Source: JBAYGJ01 sp041666685
Lineage (GTDB): Bacteria > Patescibacteriota > Patescibacteriia > UBA10025 > JAHIVO01
Direction of reading: 5' to 3'
DNA: 6,877 bases
Assembly (NCBI GenBank): GCA_041666685.1
Contig: JBAYGJ010000047.1
Coordinates: 1 to 6,877 of the forward strand
Positions 1-6,034 of the stretch are shown here, piece by piece. The notes under the pieces are model-generated. The model was not told where the DNA came from. It did not search any database and saw only the letters and a list, made by a program, of their open reading frames with translations. Position 1 is the first letter of the stretch; every line of letters starts with the position of its first letter. The position numbers and the translations under genes are program-made.

Positions 1-1
1 G

Positions 2-1159
2 CTCACGCCGTCCCGTGATCTGATCGAGCTGACCATCTGCGCAAATTTTTGCCAGGTATGGTTGGCGAAAGAAGGCCACAACTATCCTATCGGCATTAAT
101 TATCTGGAAAAAGTCCAGATGCCCCATCTGTACGCACTCTACGGTGCGATGTTGGCTCATGTCGATTATCTATTCGTCGGCGCCGGGATTCCGATGCAAT
201 TTTCCGCCGTAATGGACAAACTCGTCCGTCACTTACCAGCGACATACAGCGTGTATGTCATCGGTGCCGAAAAGTCATCTGACTACCGGATGCACTTCGA
301 CCCTCGTGATTTCATCCGTGAGATCTTACCTGAGCTGCCACGGCCAAAATTCTTCCCGATCATCTCTTCGCCAATTCTGTTACAGGTTTTGACGAAATCC
401 GGTGATCAAAAAATCGCCGGTTGTGTTGTTGAGACAAAAGAAGCCGGTGGTCATAGCGCCGGTCCTAGAGGCAAGATGGTACTGACCGATGCCGGCGAAC
501 CGCTGTACGGTGCTCGCGACGAAATTGATTTCGAACAGCTCAGACGAATAGGTCTCCCTTTTTACCTAGCTGGAGCGTACGCCAGCCCCGAAATGTTGGC
601 ACATGCCAAAACACTCGGTGCGGTGGGCATCCAAGTTGCGTCAATTTTCGCACTCAGTGATCAGCCCGATCACTCCGGTATCGACCCGAAGCTTCGCAGT
701 TTCATACGCAGGGAAGCTTACAACGGACGGCTGGTCGTCTTTAATGACCCGAACGCATCCCCGACCGGATTTCCATTCAAGGTTGTCCGCCTGCCGGGCA
801 CCCTCGGCGATCCTGAGGTATTTGCCCTGCGTCACCGGGTCTGCGACATCGGCGGACTGGTCCATCCGTATATTCAGGAGGATGGCTCTGTCGGATACAG
901 GTGTTCAGCCGAACCAGTGAACAGCTACCTAAAAAAAGGAGGAAAAATAGAGGACACTGCCAATACCATGTGTCTCTGCAACGGCTTACACGCAACACCT
1001 GGCTTAGGGCAGCGTCTGAAAAACGGAACAACTGAGCCATCAGTGGTGACACTCGGCCAGGACCTGTCGTTTCTGCAATACCTAATGTCGGACGAAAACG
1101 ACAGTTATACCATTGGGGACGCTATTCAGCACCTTCTCAAACAAACATCAGAAACATAA
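2..1159 (+). CDS. Nitronate monooxygenase-like flavoprotein (2-nitropropane dioxygenase family), 5'-truncated by the window edge
   Basis: This is the C-terminal 385 residues of a protein of the nitronate monooxygenase / 2-nitropropane dioxygenase family. These are FMN-dependent TIM-barrel enzymes that oxidise alkyl nitronates, although many members have unknown natural substrates. The frame is open to the left edge, and the codons before the TTG at 62 already encode family sequence (TPSRDLIELTICANF...VWLAKEGH), so that TTG is not the start. Other family marks are PIGINYLEK, the YGAMLA..DY..VGAGIP strand-loop, AGGHSAGPRG (flavin/phosphate-binding Gly-rich loop with the conserved His), and the C-terminal GYRC.AEPV..Y..KGGK.EDT....CLCNGL block. 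These fit the long form of the family (about 470 residues), so roughly 80-90 N-terminal residues should lie upstream. It stops with TAA and is followed at once by a terminator, so it is the last gene of its unit. The family call is secure; the physiological substrate is not. Confidence 0.88.
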   Translation, partial: LTPSRDLIELTICANFCQVWLAKEGHNYPIGINYLEKVQMPHLYALYGAMLAHVDYLFVGAGIPMQFSAVMDKLVRHLPATYSVYVIGAEKSSDYRMHFDPRDFIREILPELPRPKFFPIISSPILLQVLTKSGDQKIAGCVVETKEAGGHSAGPRGKMVLTDAGEPLYGARDEIDFEQLRRIGLPFYLAGAYASPEMLAHAKTLGAVGIQVASIFALSDQPDHSGIDPKLRSFIRREAYNGRLVVFNDPNASPTGFPFKVVRLPGTLGDPEVFALRHRVCDIGGLVHPYIQEDGSVGYRCSAEPVNSYLKKGGKIEDTANTMCLCNGLHATPGLGQRLKNGTTEPSVVTLGQDLSFLQYLMSDENDSYTIGDAIQHLLKQTSET

Positions 1160-1161
1160 CC

Positions 1162-1194
1162 CGCGCAACTGGCTTACCAGGGGCGCGTTTTTTT
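1162..1194 (+). terminator. Intrinsic terminator of the nitronate monooxygenase-like gene
   Basis: The stem is CGCGC (1162-1166) with GCGCG (1183-1187), then a 2x2 AA/GG internal loop, then CTGG (1169-1172) with CCAG (1177-1180) around a CTTA loop. Seven T residues follow directly (1188-1194). It begins 3 bases after the TAA stop. Confidence 0.85.
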
Positions 1195-1215
1195 ATTCCA
1201 AGAAAATTTCTAATC

Positions 1216-1245
1216 AAAAAAACACCCGGGGTACGGGCGTTTTTT
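1216..1245 (-). terminator. Intrinsic terminator of the minus-strand ABC-F / flavoprotein / zinc-ribbon block
   Basis: Read on the minus strand, ACGCCCG (1240-1234) pairs with CGGGTGT (1228-1222) around a 5-base loop, using one G-U pair, and runs into seven T residues (1222-1216). On the plus strand the same element has an A-C mismatch at the wobble position, although it also ends in a T run (1240-1245). It should therefore work best for the minus-strand genes and could act as a backup for the plus-strand gene. Confidence 0.8.
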
Positions 1246-1257
1246 GTCCAAATGGAA

Positions 1258-1833
1258 TTATTTAGCTTTTTTCTTCGCTTTAGCCTTCGGTTTTACTTTT
1301 GTTTCCGGCTTTGGCAGCACTGGCGCCGGCTGTTCCTTTGTCACGGCTAACGCGCTGAGTATCTTATCAAGCTTGGCGTGCAGGGCGGCAAACTGGTCCG
1401 GCCCGTGTTTGGCTGGAGCGGACTCTCCCTGCTTTTTGTGTGCGCCTTTATTTTCGAAACAGGATTTGCAGTACACCGGCTTCCCGTCCGTCGGGCGGAA
1501 CGGCACTTCGCATGGATTGCCGCACTCATCACACGTGGCGGAAAACATCCGGCGATCCTTGGTGTCTGGACGGAAATTACGGCCACCGTCAGGGCGCCGC
1601 TCTTCACGTCCGCCGTTCTTTTCAAAACAATTATTGCAGAAAACCGGGCGCCCATCACGCGGGCGGAACGGCACTTCACATGGGTTACCGCAATCCGCAC
1701 AGGTCGCCGGGAACATCTCCGGACGTCCACCGTCACGATCACCCCTGAAATCACGCCTGCCACCGTCACGACGGTTAAACTTGCCACCGCCAGTACGGCC
1801 GCCAGATCGATTGTTCCGGTCAAAATTCCTCAT
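1258..1833 (-). CDS. Tandem CxxC-x17-CxxC zinc-ribbon protein with RGG-like N-terminus and Lys/Ala-rich tail
   Basis: A 191-residue protein with two copies of a small zinc-ribbon domain. Copy 1 spans residues 40-70 (Cys45, 48, 66, 69) and copy 2 residues 96-126 (Cys101, 104, 122, 125). Both have exactly 17 residues between the CxxC pairs, a shared M-F-x-A-T-C start, GNPCEVPFRP core and CF end. A fifth Cys (52 and 108) recurs in each. The repeat period is 56 residues, so the DNA is a 168-base tandem repeat. The first 39 residues are rich in Arg, Gly and Asp (RGG/FRG-like). Residues 146-165 are a predicted helix (LHAKLDKILSAL), and the tail is P/K/A-rich, ending KPKAKAKKKAK. Basic, disordered arms around zinc ribbons suggest RNA or DNA binding, but no function is established. 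Such proteins are frequent in Patescibacteria. The ATG start has no Shine-Dalgarno nearby. It lies 74 bases after the flavoprotein gene and probably also has its own promoter. Confidence 0.85.
   Translation of the reverse strand: MRNFDRNNRSGGRTGGGKFNRRDGGRRDFRGDRDGGRPEMFPATCADCGNPCEVPFRPRDGRPVFCNNCFEKNGGREERRPDGGRNFRPDTKDRRMFSATCDECGNPCEVPFRPTDGKPVYCKSCFENKGAHKKQGESAPAKHGPDQFAALHAKLDKILSALAVTKEQPAPVLPKPETKVKPKAKAKKKAK
1456..1716 (-). repeat. 168-base-period tandem repeat encoding the two zinc ribbons
   Basis: The units at 1624-1716 and 1456-1548 encode the two 31-residue CxxC-x17-CxxC domains. They share an exact 18-base identity (1660-1677 and 1492-1509, offset 168) and otherwise differ mainly at synonymous or conservative positions. 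This points to an old internal duplication held by selection rather than a recent one. Confidence 0.7.
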
Positions 1834-1868
1834 AGTATAGGTATCTAATGTATTAAACCTCGGACTCT

Positions 1869-1897
1869 AGTGTATCCCTGTTGGCGTTTTATTACAA
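1869..1897 (-). promoter_or_regulatory. Possible sigma70-type promoter for the zinc-ribbon gene
   Basis: On the minus strand, TTGTAA (1897-1892) and TACACT (1874-1869) are separated by 17 bases; each box matches consensus at 4 of 6 positions. Transcription would start near 1862, giving a leader of about 29 bases. It lies wholly within the 74-base gap after the flavoprotein stop, so the zinc-ribbon gene could be expressed without its upstream neighbours. A TATACT directly abutting the ATG is too close to act for this start. Confidence 0.4.
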
Positions 1898-1907
1898 GTG
1901 CTGAGGC

Positions 1908-3146
1908 TCAGGCATGACTCCCGGCCACATAACCGGTCGTCCAGCACAGTTGGAGCGAATACCCGCCGGAAGGGCGCGTGATATGCAGTAAATCTCCCGT
2001 AACATAGAGGTTTGGATAGCGACGTGAGCGCATAGTTTTACCCTCCACTTCTCCTACCGGCAATCCCCCGTCTGCCACTACCGCCCACTCGTACCCCATC
2101 AACCCGGAAATGGTAAGCGGAAGCGCTTTTATCAGCCTGATGATCATTTTTCGTTCCTCACGCGTGATACTGTGGATTTTTTTATCTGGAAACGAGGGCG
2201 GCAAAAGCGACAGCACCGCTTCAGCCGCTCCGATCGGCGTCAGCTGCTTCATCATGTTCCTTAATACTTTATTTTTATTATTATCGAAAAGTTTCGTGCA
2301 AAACGAATCAAGGTTGCCCAGATCAAGCTTCGGGTACACGTCGATTTCCGCCGTAACTTTCCCCGCGCGCAGCAAATCCGAAACACGGCCAGCCGTGTTC
2401 AGTATCAACGGGCCGGACAGGCCGAAATGAGTGCATAGGATCCTCCCGATCTTTGAAAATTTCCTCCGGCCTCCCAGAAAAAAAGTTATTTTCACGTCAT
2501 CCAGCGATATGCCGGCCAGCGACTTGACCCAGGCATCGCGCACAGCCAACGGCACCACGGTCGGCGATGGCCGGTGGATCGTATGCCCCAGAGCTGCCAG
2601 CCATTTCCATCCGTCACCGGTTGAGCCGGTTTCAGGATGCGACGCGCCGCCCGTCGCAAGAATTATTGCCCCGGCGTGCAGCACCGTACCGCCGCAATTC
2701 ACCCCTGTTAGCTTCCCATCATCAACCGCCAAACCATCAACCTGCACCCGGGTGCGAACTTCAACATTGCCATGCAATACGTAGGCACGCAACATCCTGA
2801 TGACATCGTCCGCTTTCTGCGACTGAGGAAATGCGCGGAACCCTTCTTCAACAACCAACGGCAGCCCGCGTGCGGCAAAAAAAGAAAATGTATCCTTCAT
2901 GCCGAACTGGGCAAACGGAGAAAATAAAAATTTACCTTCTTTGCCATATGCGGCGAGCAGGACCCTCTGGTTCTCCTGGGCGTTCGTGATGTTGCACCGG
3001 CCGTTACCGGTCAGGGCCAGTTTGACGCCAAGCTCGTTGTTTTTTTCCAATAACAAAACTTTTCGGCCGCGTTCAGCTGCACGGCCGGCCGCCATCATGC
3101 CCGATGGACCGCCGCCAATCACGATGACATCATATGCCGTTTTCAT
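1908..3146 (-). CDS. HI0933/BaiN-family FAD-dependent oxidoreductase (YhiN-like flavoprotein)
   Basis: A full-length 412-residue flavoprotein of the HI0933 / YhiN / BaiN family, which has an FAD-binding Rossmann fold and largely unknown substrates (BaiN acts on bile-acid intermediates in gut clostridia; that role should not be transferred here). Visible marks are the dinucleotide-binding GGGPSGMMAA (11-20) with the acidic end of strand 2 at LLLEK (31-35), the signature TGNGRCNITNA (46-56), ATGGASHPETGSTGDG (164-179), HFGLSGP (240-246) and the C-terminal flavin-closing block YVTGDLL...GGYSLQLCWTTGYVAG (381-409). The C-terminal block departs from the common GE-[VL]-LD-x-DG form, reading GDLLHITRPSGG, so the substrate pocket may differ. 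The ATG overlaps the TGA of the ABC-F gene by 4 bases (ATGA), and there is no clear Shine-Dalgarno of its own, so translation is probably coupled. Family call secure; reaction unknown. Confidence 0.9.
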   Translation of the reverse strand: MKTAYDVIVIGGGPSGMMAAGRAAERGRKVLLLEKNNELGVKLALTGNGRCNITNAQENQRVLLAAYGKEGKFLFSPFAQFGMKDTFSFFAARGLPLVVEEGFRAFPQSQKADDVIRMLRAYVLHGNVEVRTRVQVDGLAVDDGKLTGVNCGGTVLHAGAIILATGGASHPETGSTGDGWKWLAALGHTIHRPSPTVVPLAVRDAWVKSLAGISLDDVKITFFLGGRRKFSKIGRILCTHFGLSGPLILNTAGRVSDLLRAGKVTAEIDVYPKLDLGNLDSFCTKLFDNNKNKVLRNMMKQLTPIGAAEAVLSLLPPSFPDKKIHSITREERKMIIRLIKALPLTISGLMGYEWAVVADGGLPVGEVEGKTMRSRRYPNLYVTGDLLHITRPSGGYSLQLCWTTGYVAGSHA

Positions 3147-4615
3147 GACGATAGCTGGTCTAAATCTATTACCTTATTAACCCGTACCTGGCTGATAAAA
3201 TCAGGGATATGGGAAACCATAATCATGGCGCCGAGGTACCCGTCCAGGGCTTTGGCCAGTATAGGCAAATGACGGAAGTTAATATGATTGGTCGGCTCGT
3301 CCAGTATGAGCAACCCAGGCCTCTGCAGCACAAACCGGCAGAATGACAGCAAACCCTTTTGCCCTTCTGACAGTGCCCGGATCGGCCGGGCCAGCAGACT
3401 GCCATCCAGCAGAAAACCGGCTGCCGTCGAACGGAGCAGGTGCTCATCAGGACCGGGCATAACCGCACGAAGCGCCTCAAAGGTAATTTGATCGCCGTCC
3501 AGATTCCCGAAATCCTGCTGGTAATACCCGACACTGACTTCTGGAGCCACAGTAGCATGCGCCGTAGACCCGCTGGCCAGTTTTGCCAGCAGCGTGCTTT
3601 TGCCGATGCCGTTCGGCCCGGCGATGACGATGTGGTCGCCTTTCCTGACTGTCAGGTCAAGCTTTTTTTCGGTTGACTGGTGGTTGCGGACGACCGTAGC
3701 CGCATGCAATTGGACAACGATGCCGCCGAAATGGGGACTGAATTCCTGACACGGTATTACAAAATTTCTGATCGTCTTATCCTCCTGCCGGACACTGACG
3801 ATATTCTCCTCTGCTTCCTCCGCCGCTTCACGCATCCGTTTGGCCACCCCACGCAGTTTGCCGCCTTTATGCGCAAACACTTCTGCCTGAGTGCGCTTCT
3901 CCCGTATTTGCCGCTGCATCCGGGCGTTCTGGTAATTTTCCCGCTCAATGCGCTGGCCGATCTCCTCTACGACATCCGTATAGTTACCGGTGTACTGTTC
4001 CACTTTCTGTGTATGCACGTCCAGATACAGCACCCCATCAGAAAAAGCGTTTAGGAAATCCGCGTCATGGGAAATTACCAGGCAAGTCTTGTCGTACATG
4101 ATCAAGAATTCTGTGAGATGGTCGATGCCATATTGGTCCAAGTTGTTGGTCGGCTCGTCGAGCAATAAAATGTCCGGGTTCTGGATCAGGGCGTGAGCCA
4201 GCAGCAACCGCGCCTGTTGGCCGCCAGAAAGCTGTTTGACCGGCCGGTCAAGGGGCAACGACAGGTGGACAATGTCGAATACGCCCTGAATCAATTTGTC
4301 CAAATTATACTGGATGGAAGAAAAAGCTGTCGCGAAATACTCTCTGACCGTCAGATCAAGCGCCGTTTTCGGCATGACCTGCCGGGCAACGGCCACGCTG
4401 GCATCCGGCGGAGTACGAGACACACGGCCGTCTGTCGGCTTCAGTTCGCCGGTGATCAGTCTGAAAATCGAGCTCTTCCCCGCGCCATTCTGGCCCATCA
4501 GAGTAATGCGGCTCCCGGACCGGACTGTAAAATTCGCCTCATCGAGCAATTTTTTGCCGTGCTCATAGGCGAACGTCACGTCGGAAAAACTAAGGACTAC
4601 TGAATCATTGGCCAT
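3143..4615 (-). CDS. ABC-F family ATPase (ribosome-associated, two ATP-binding cassettes)
   Basis: A 490-residue soluble protein with two ABC ATPase domains and no membrane segments. This is the layout of ABC-F factors (EttA, Uup, antibiotic-resistance types), which bind the ribosomal E site and act on stalled or drug-bound ribosomes. Domain 1: Walker A GQNGAGKSS (41-49), signature LSGGQ (129-133), Walker B ILLLDEP (149-155) with catalytic Glu, NNLD D-loop, switch His183. Interdomain linker about 205-285, highly charged and helical (RIEREN...QIREKR...EAAEEAEE), corresponding to the P-site-tRNA-interacting arm. Domain 2: Walker A GPNGIGKST (333-341), signature LSEGQ (415-419), Walker B LLILDEP (435-441). 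The second site has NHIN where NHLD is usual and SHIPDF in place of SHD-x-x-F, while the catalytic Glu and switch His469 remain. At 490 residues it is shorter than EttA or Uup, with no C-terminal extension. It is first in a minus-strand block and has its own promoter; the ATG lacks a Shine-Dalgarno. Whether it is a housekeeping or a resistance factor cannot be told from sequence. Confidence 0.92.
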   Translation of the reverse strand: MANDSVVLSFSDVTFAYEHGKKLLDEANFTVRSGSRITLMGQNGAGKSSIFRLITGELKPTDGRVSRTPPDASVAVARQVMPKTALDLTVREYFATAFSSIQYNLDKLIQGVFDIVHLSLPLDRPVKQLSGGQQARLLLAHALIQNPDILLLDEPTNNLDQYGIDHLTEFLIMYDKTCLVISHDADFLNAFSDGVLYLDVHTQKVEQYTGNYTDVVEEIGQRIERENYQNARMQRQIREKRTQAEVFAHKGGKLRGVAKRMREAAEEAEENIVSVRQEDKTIRNFVIPCQEFSPHFGGIVVQLHAATVVRNHQSTEKKLDLTVRKGDHIVIAGPNGIGKSTLLAKLASGSTAHATVAPEVSVGYYQQDFGNLDGDQITFEALRAVMPGPDEHLLRSTAAGFLLDGSLLARPIRALSEGQKGLLSFCRFVLQRPGLLILDEPTNHINFRHLPILAKALDGYLGAMIMVSHIPDFISQVRVNKVIDLDQLSS

Positions 4616-4638
4616 GTGATTTTGTGCGTATCATGCGC

Positions 4639-4653
4639 TTAGTGGAATACTAA
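4639..4653. repeat. Short inverted repeat at the ABC-F transcription start
   Basis: TTAGT (4639-4643) and ACTAA (4649-4653) are separated by GGAAT. The repeat sits just downstream of the predicted ABC-F transcription start (near 4656), where it could be a small operator or a 5' mRNA hairpin. Five-base arms are easily found by chance. Confidence 0.3.
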
Positions 4654-4662
4654 AGTGTACCT

Positions 4663-4671
4663 ATTGTATCA
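4663..4671 (-). promoter_or_regulatory. Extended -10 promoter of the ABC-F block
   Basis: The minus strand reads TGATACAAT (4671-4663): a TGn extension plus TACAAT, 5 of 6 matches to TATAAT. No good -35 box is seen at 16-18 bases, as is usual for extended -10 promoters. The predicted start is near 4656, giving a leader of about 41 bases that carries no clear Shine-Dalgarno. Confidence 0.55.
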
Positions 4672-4714
4672 CGTTACCCGGAAAACGAAAATTCCCGCTC
4701 CGGAAGCATGACTA

Positions 4715-4742
4715 TTGACAAGTATCCGGATTGCTGTAAAAT
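4715..4742 (+). promoter_or_regulatory. Strong sigma70-type promoter of the lipoprotein gene
   Basis: A perfect TTGACA (4715-4720) is followed after 16 bases by TAAAAT (4737-4742, 5 of 6). Transcription should begin near 4749, leaving an untranslated leader of about 92 bases in which I see no convincing riboswitch or long hairpin. This is the closest match to consensus in the window. Confidence 0.7.
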
Positions 4743-4825
4743 TCTAAAACTACAAAAGGTACTTTGCAAACCATCTGGTAACCTAGTACGTTCGACATAC
4801 ACCAACCACCACACTCACCTAGCAG

Positions 4826-4830
4826 AAAGG
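4826..4830 (+). promoter_or_regulatory. Ribosome binding site of the lipoprotein gene
   Basis: AAAGG (preceded by AG) ends 10 bases before the ATG at 4841. It is one of the few recognisable Shine-Dalgarno sequences in the window, and it fixes the start at the ATG that opens the signal peptide. Confidence 0.5.
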
Positions 4831-4840
4831 TCGGCATCGG

Positions 4841-5353
4841 ATGCAAAAATCCTCACACCCTCTGGCCGTGGCCATGGCGGTCGTCATGGCACTCATTCTC
4901 GGATCCGCACTGTTCACCGGCTGTACCGAGGATCCGCCGAAACCCATACTGGCACAGGACTCAGTCAGTTCCATTATGGCCATCCAGGCAAAATTGGAAC
5001 GCGCCCTGACACTATGCATTATTGACGGCGCTCCGGCGCACCCTGGCCCGAGAAACATGTTTTCCATCGAGGAGGCCAAACAGTCGAAGGCCCGGCTGGA
5101 AAAAGAGCTGGAATTCCTCCAGGGCTTCACATCTATAAACACCAGTGAGGACCTCAAAGCTAAGGGAAAAGCATTTTCCCAATACCCGTCCCAAAAAACC
5201 TCAGATGAATTCCGAGACGTACTCAGCCTGTACCTCCGTCAGGTTAGGAAGGATATCGAGAGGCCTCTGTTCCAGGAGATGGTCAACCCAGACCTGACAA
5301 GCATTACGGCGGACTTGCTCCAGCAGCTCGACCAGGCAGCTGCACGCCTGTAA
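4841..5353 (+). CDS. Predicted small lipoprotein of unknown function
   Basis: A 170-residue protein with a classic lipoprotein export signal. The short positively charged start (MQKSSH) is followed by a hydrophobic core (about residues 8-25, AVAMAVVMALILGSALF) and a lipobox L-F-T-G-Cys28. Cleavage before Cys28 would leave about 143 residues anchored outside the cytoplasmic membrane by the lipidated cysteine. Phe at -3 is less common than Leu/Val/Ile but tolerated. The mature part is mostly helical and charged, with a Pro/Gly-rich break near residues 63-71 (DGAPAHPGP), a Glu/Lys helix at 76-94 and a C-terminal helix (about 151-170). One other cysteine is present (59). I recognise no domain. 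It is a single-gene unit with its own strong promoter and terminator, divergent from the ABC-F block, which suggests steady, independent expression. A structural envelope or substrate-binding role is possible but unsupported. Confidence 0.75.
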   Translation: MQKSSHPLAVAMAVVMALILGSALFTGCTEDPPKPILAQDSVSSIMAIQAKLERALTLCIIDGAPAHPGPRNMFSIEEAKQSKARLEKELEFLQGFTSINTSEDLKAKGKAFSQYPSQKTSDEFRDVLSLYLRQVRKDIERPLFQEMVNPDLTSITADLLQQLDQAAARL

Positions 5354-5390
5354 CCCATCCGGGACCGATCAGCACACACCTCGTGCCAAT

Positions 5391-5424
5391 AGACCCAGCG
5401 AGAATAAATAAATGGGTCTTTTTT
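5391..5424 (+). terminator. Intrinsic terminator of the lipoprotein gene
   Basis: AGACCCA (5391-5397) pairs perfectly with TGGGTCT (5413-5419) around a 15-base AT-rich loop and leads into a run of six T residues (5419-5424). There is no T run on the opposite strand, so it serves only the plus-strand gene. Confidence 0.8.
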
Positions 5425-5458
5425 ATTTTCACTGCGAATTATTGCGTGAATCAATAAG

Positions 5459-5959
5459 TTAGACAACCTTCAGAATGGTACACGCCACTTCTTTCCTGGC
5501 CAGCCTGATCTTGAATGAGTCGCCGGCTTTTTTGCCGATCAGGGCGGCGCCGATCGGCGACGAATGGGAGATAATCCCGCGGTCCGGGCTTGATTCCGCC
5601 GAGCCGAGGAGCGTATACGTCTTTTCCTGGCCGGCCATGGCAAACGTGACGCGATGGCCGATACGGATCCGGCCGGTATCCCCGCCGGCCGTAATGACGA
5701 TCGCTTTTTTGATCGCGTCTTCCAATTCCTGTATGCGCTCGTTCATGCCGCGCAATTTCCCCTTGGCGATCTGGTATGCAGCATTCTCGGAAAAATCCCC
5801 AAGTTCAGCCAGGCGCTTTACCTCTGAAATCGCATGGGGCCTGACCCGATGCAGCAGTTTGTCCAGCTCGTCCTTGAACTGCTGAAGTTTCTCGGCCGTG
5901 ACGTGAGGATCGGGCTGATAGTGGGTATATTGGCCTGGTTTTCGGATAGGGACTCTCAT
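5459..5959 (-). CDS. greA: Transcription elongation factor GreA
   Basis: A 166-residue Gre factor, which enters the RNA polymerase secondary channel and stimulates cleavage of backtracked transcripts. The N-terminal coiled coil (about 20-90) carries the tip motif LGDFSENAAYQIAK with the two acidic residues (Asp55, Glu58) that position the catalytic magnesium. The C-terminal FKBP-like domain has the conserved SPIGAALIGKKAGD (134-147). About 12 extra residues (RVPIRKPGQYTH...) precede the usual GreA start, as in Patescibacterial homologues I recall; the total compares with about 158 in E. coli. I chose the ATG at 5959 over the upstream TTG at 6013. The added 18 codons would be unlike the family and would run through a promoter-like TATACT, whereas the ATG sits just behind it. 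The gene follows arsM on the same strand after 75 bases. Stop TAA at 5459; I see no convincing terminator behind it on this strand. Confidence 0.9.
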   Translation of the reverse strand: MRVPIRKPGQYTHYQPDPHVTAEKLQQFKDELDKLLHRVRPHAISEVKRLAELGDFSENAAYQIAKGKLRGMNERIQELEDAIKKAIVITAGGDTGRIRIGHRVTFAMAGQEKTYTLLGSAESSPDRGIISHSSPIGAALIGKKAGDSFKIRLARKEVACTILKVV

Positions 5960-5966
5960 ACAGGTA

Positions 5967-5972
5967 AGTATA
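5967..5972 (-). promoter_or_regulatory. Possible -10 box of greA giving a near-leaderless mRNA
   Basis: The minus strand reads TATACT (5972-5967, 5 of 6 to consensus), then 7 bases, then the greA ATG. Standard spacing puts transcription start about one base before the ATG. No matching -35 box is visible, and the surrounding sequence is very AT-rich. Confidence 0.4.
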
Positions 5973-5983
5973 CACTTTTTATA

Positions 5984-6012
5984 TAATAAAAACCCTCCGA
6001 GTTTTACTCGCA
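5984..6012 (-). terminator. Weak hairpin plus T run between arsM and greA
   Basis: On the minus strand, CGAGT-AAA-ACTCG is followed by GAGGG and then TTTTTATTAT. An alternative fold pairs AAAACTC with GGGTTTT around GGA (with one G-U), placing the stem against the T run. Either is a weak terminator or attenuator for arsM; both stems are short, so some read-through into greA is likely. Confidence 0.3.
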
Positions 6013-6034
6013 ACGTTCTATTGCCTATATCGCC

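Noticed and set aside
937..969. Strong Shine-Dalgarno-like AAGGAGG inside the first gene, with an ATG at 967
   Set aside because: The bases encode the conserved KKGGK of the enzyme, and the ATG is more than 20 bases away with no separate gene behind it.
1834..1839. TATACT directly against the zinc-ribbon ATG
   Set aside because: As a -10 box it would start transcription inside the gene, with no in-frame alternative start; the TTGTAA/TACACT pair upstream is more plausible.
1244..1848. Several long open frames on both strands overlapping the zinc-ribbon gene
   Set aside because: They arise because the Arg/Gly/Pro-rich gene has few stop triplets in other frames. Only the 1258-1833 minus frame shows domain repeats and a sensible composition.
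4708..5025. Plus-strand open frame of 105 codons starting at 4708
   Set aside because: It contains the TTGACA/TAAAAT promoter and overlaps the lipoprotein start in another frame; it has no ribosome binding site or recognisable protein.
5439..5457. TTATTG-N7-CAATAA inverted repeat behind greA
   Set aside because: A six-base AT stem with no T run following on the minus strand is too weak for a terminator.
5960..6013. Longer GreA starting at TTG 6013
   Set aside because: The 18 added residues are unlike GreA, and the stretch holds the hairpin and TATACT box; the ATG at 5959 matches family N-termini.
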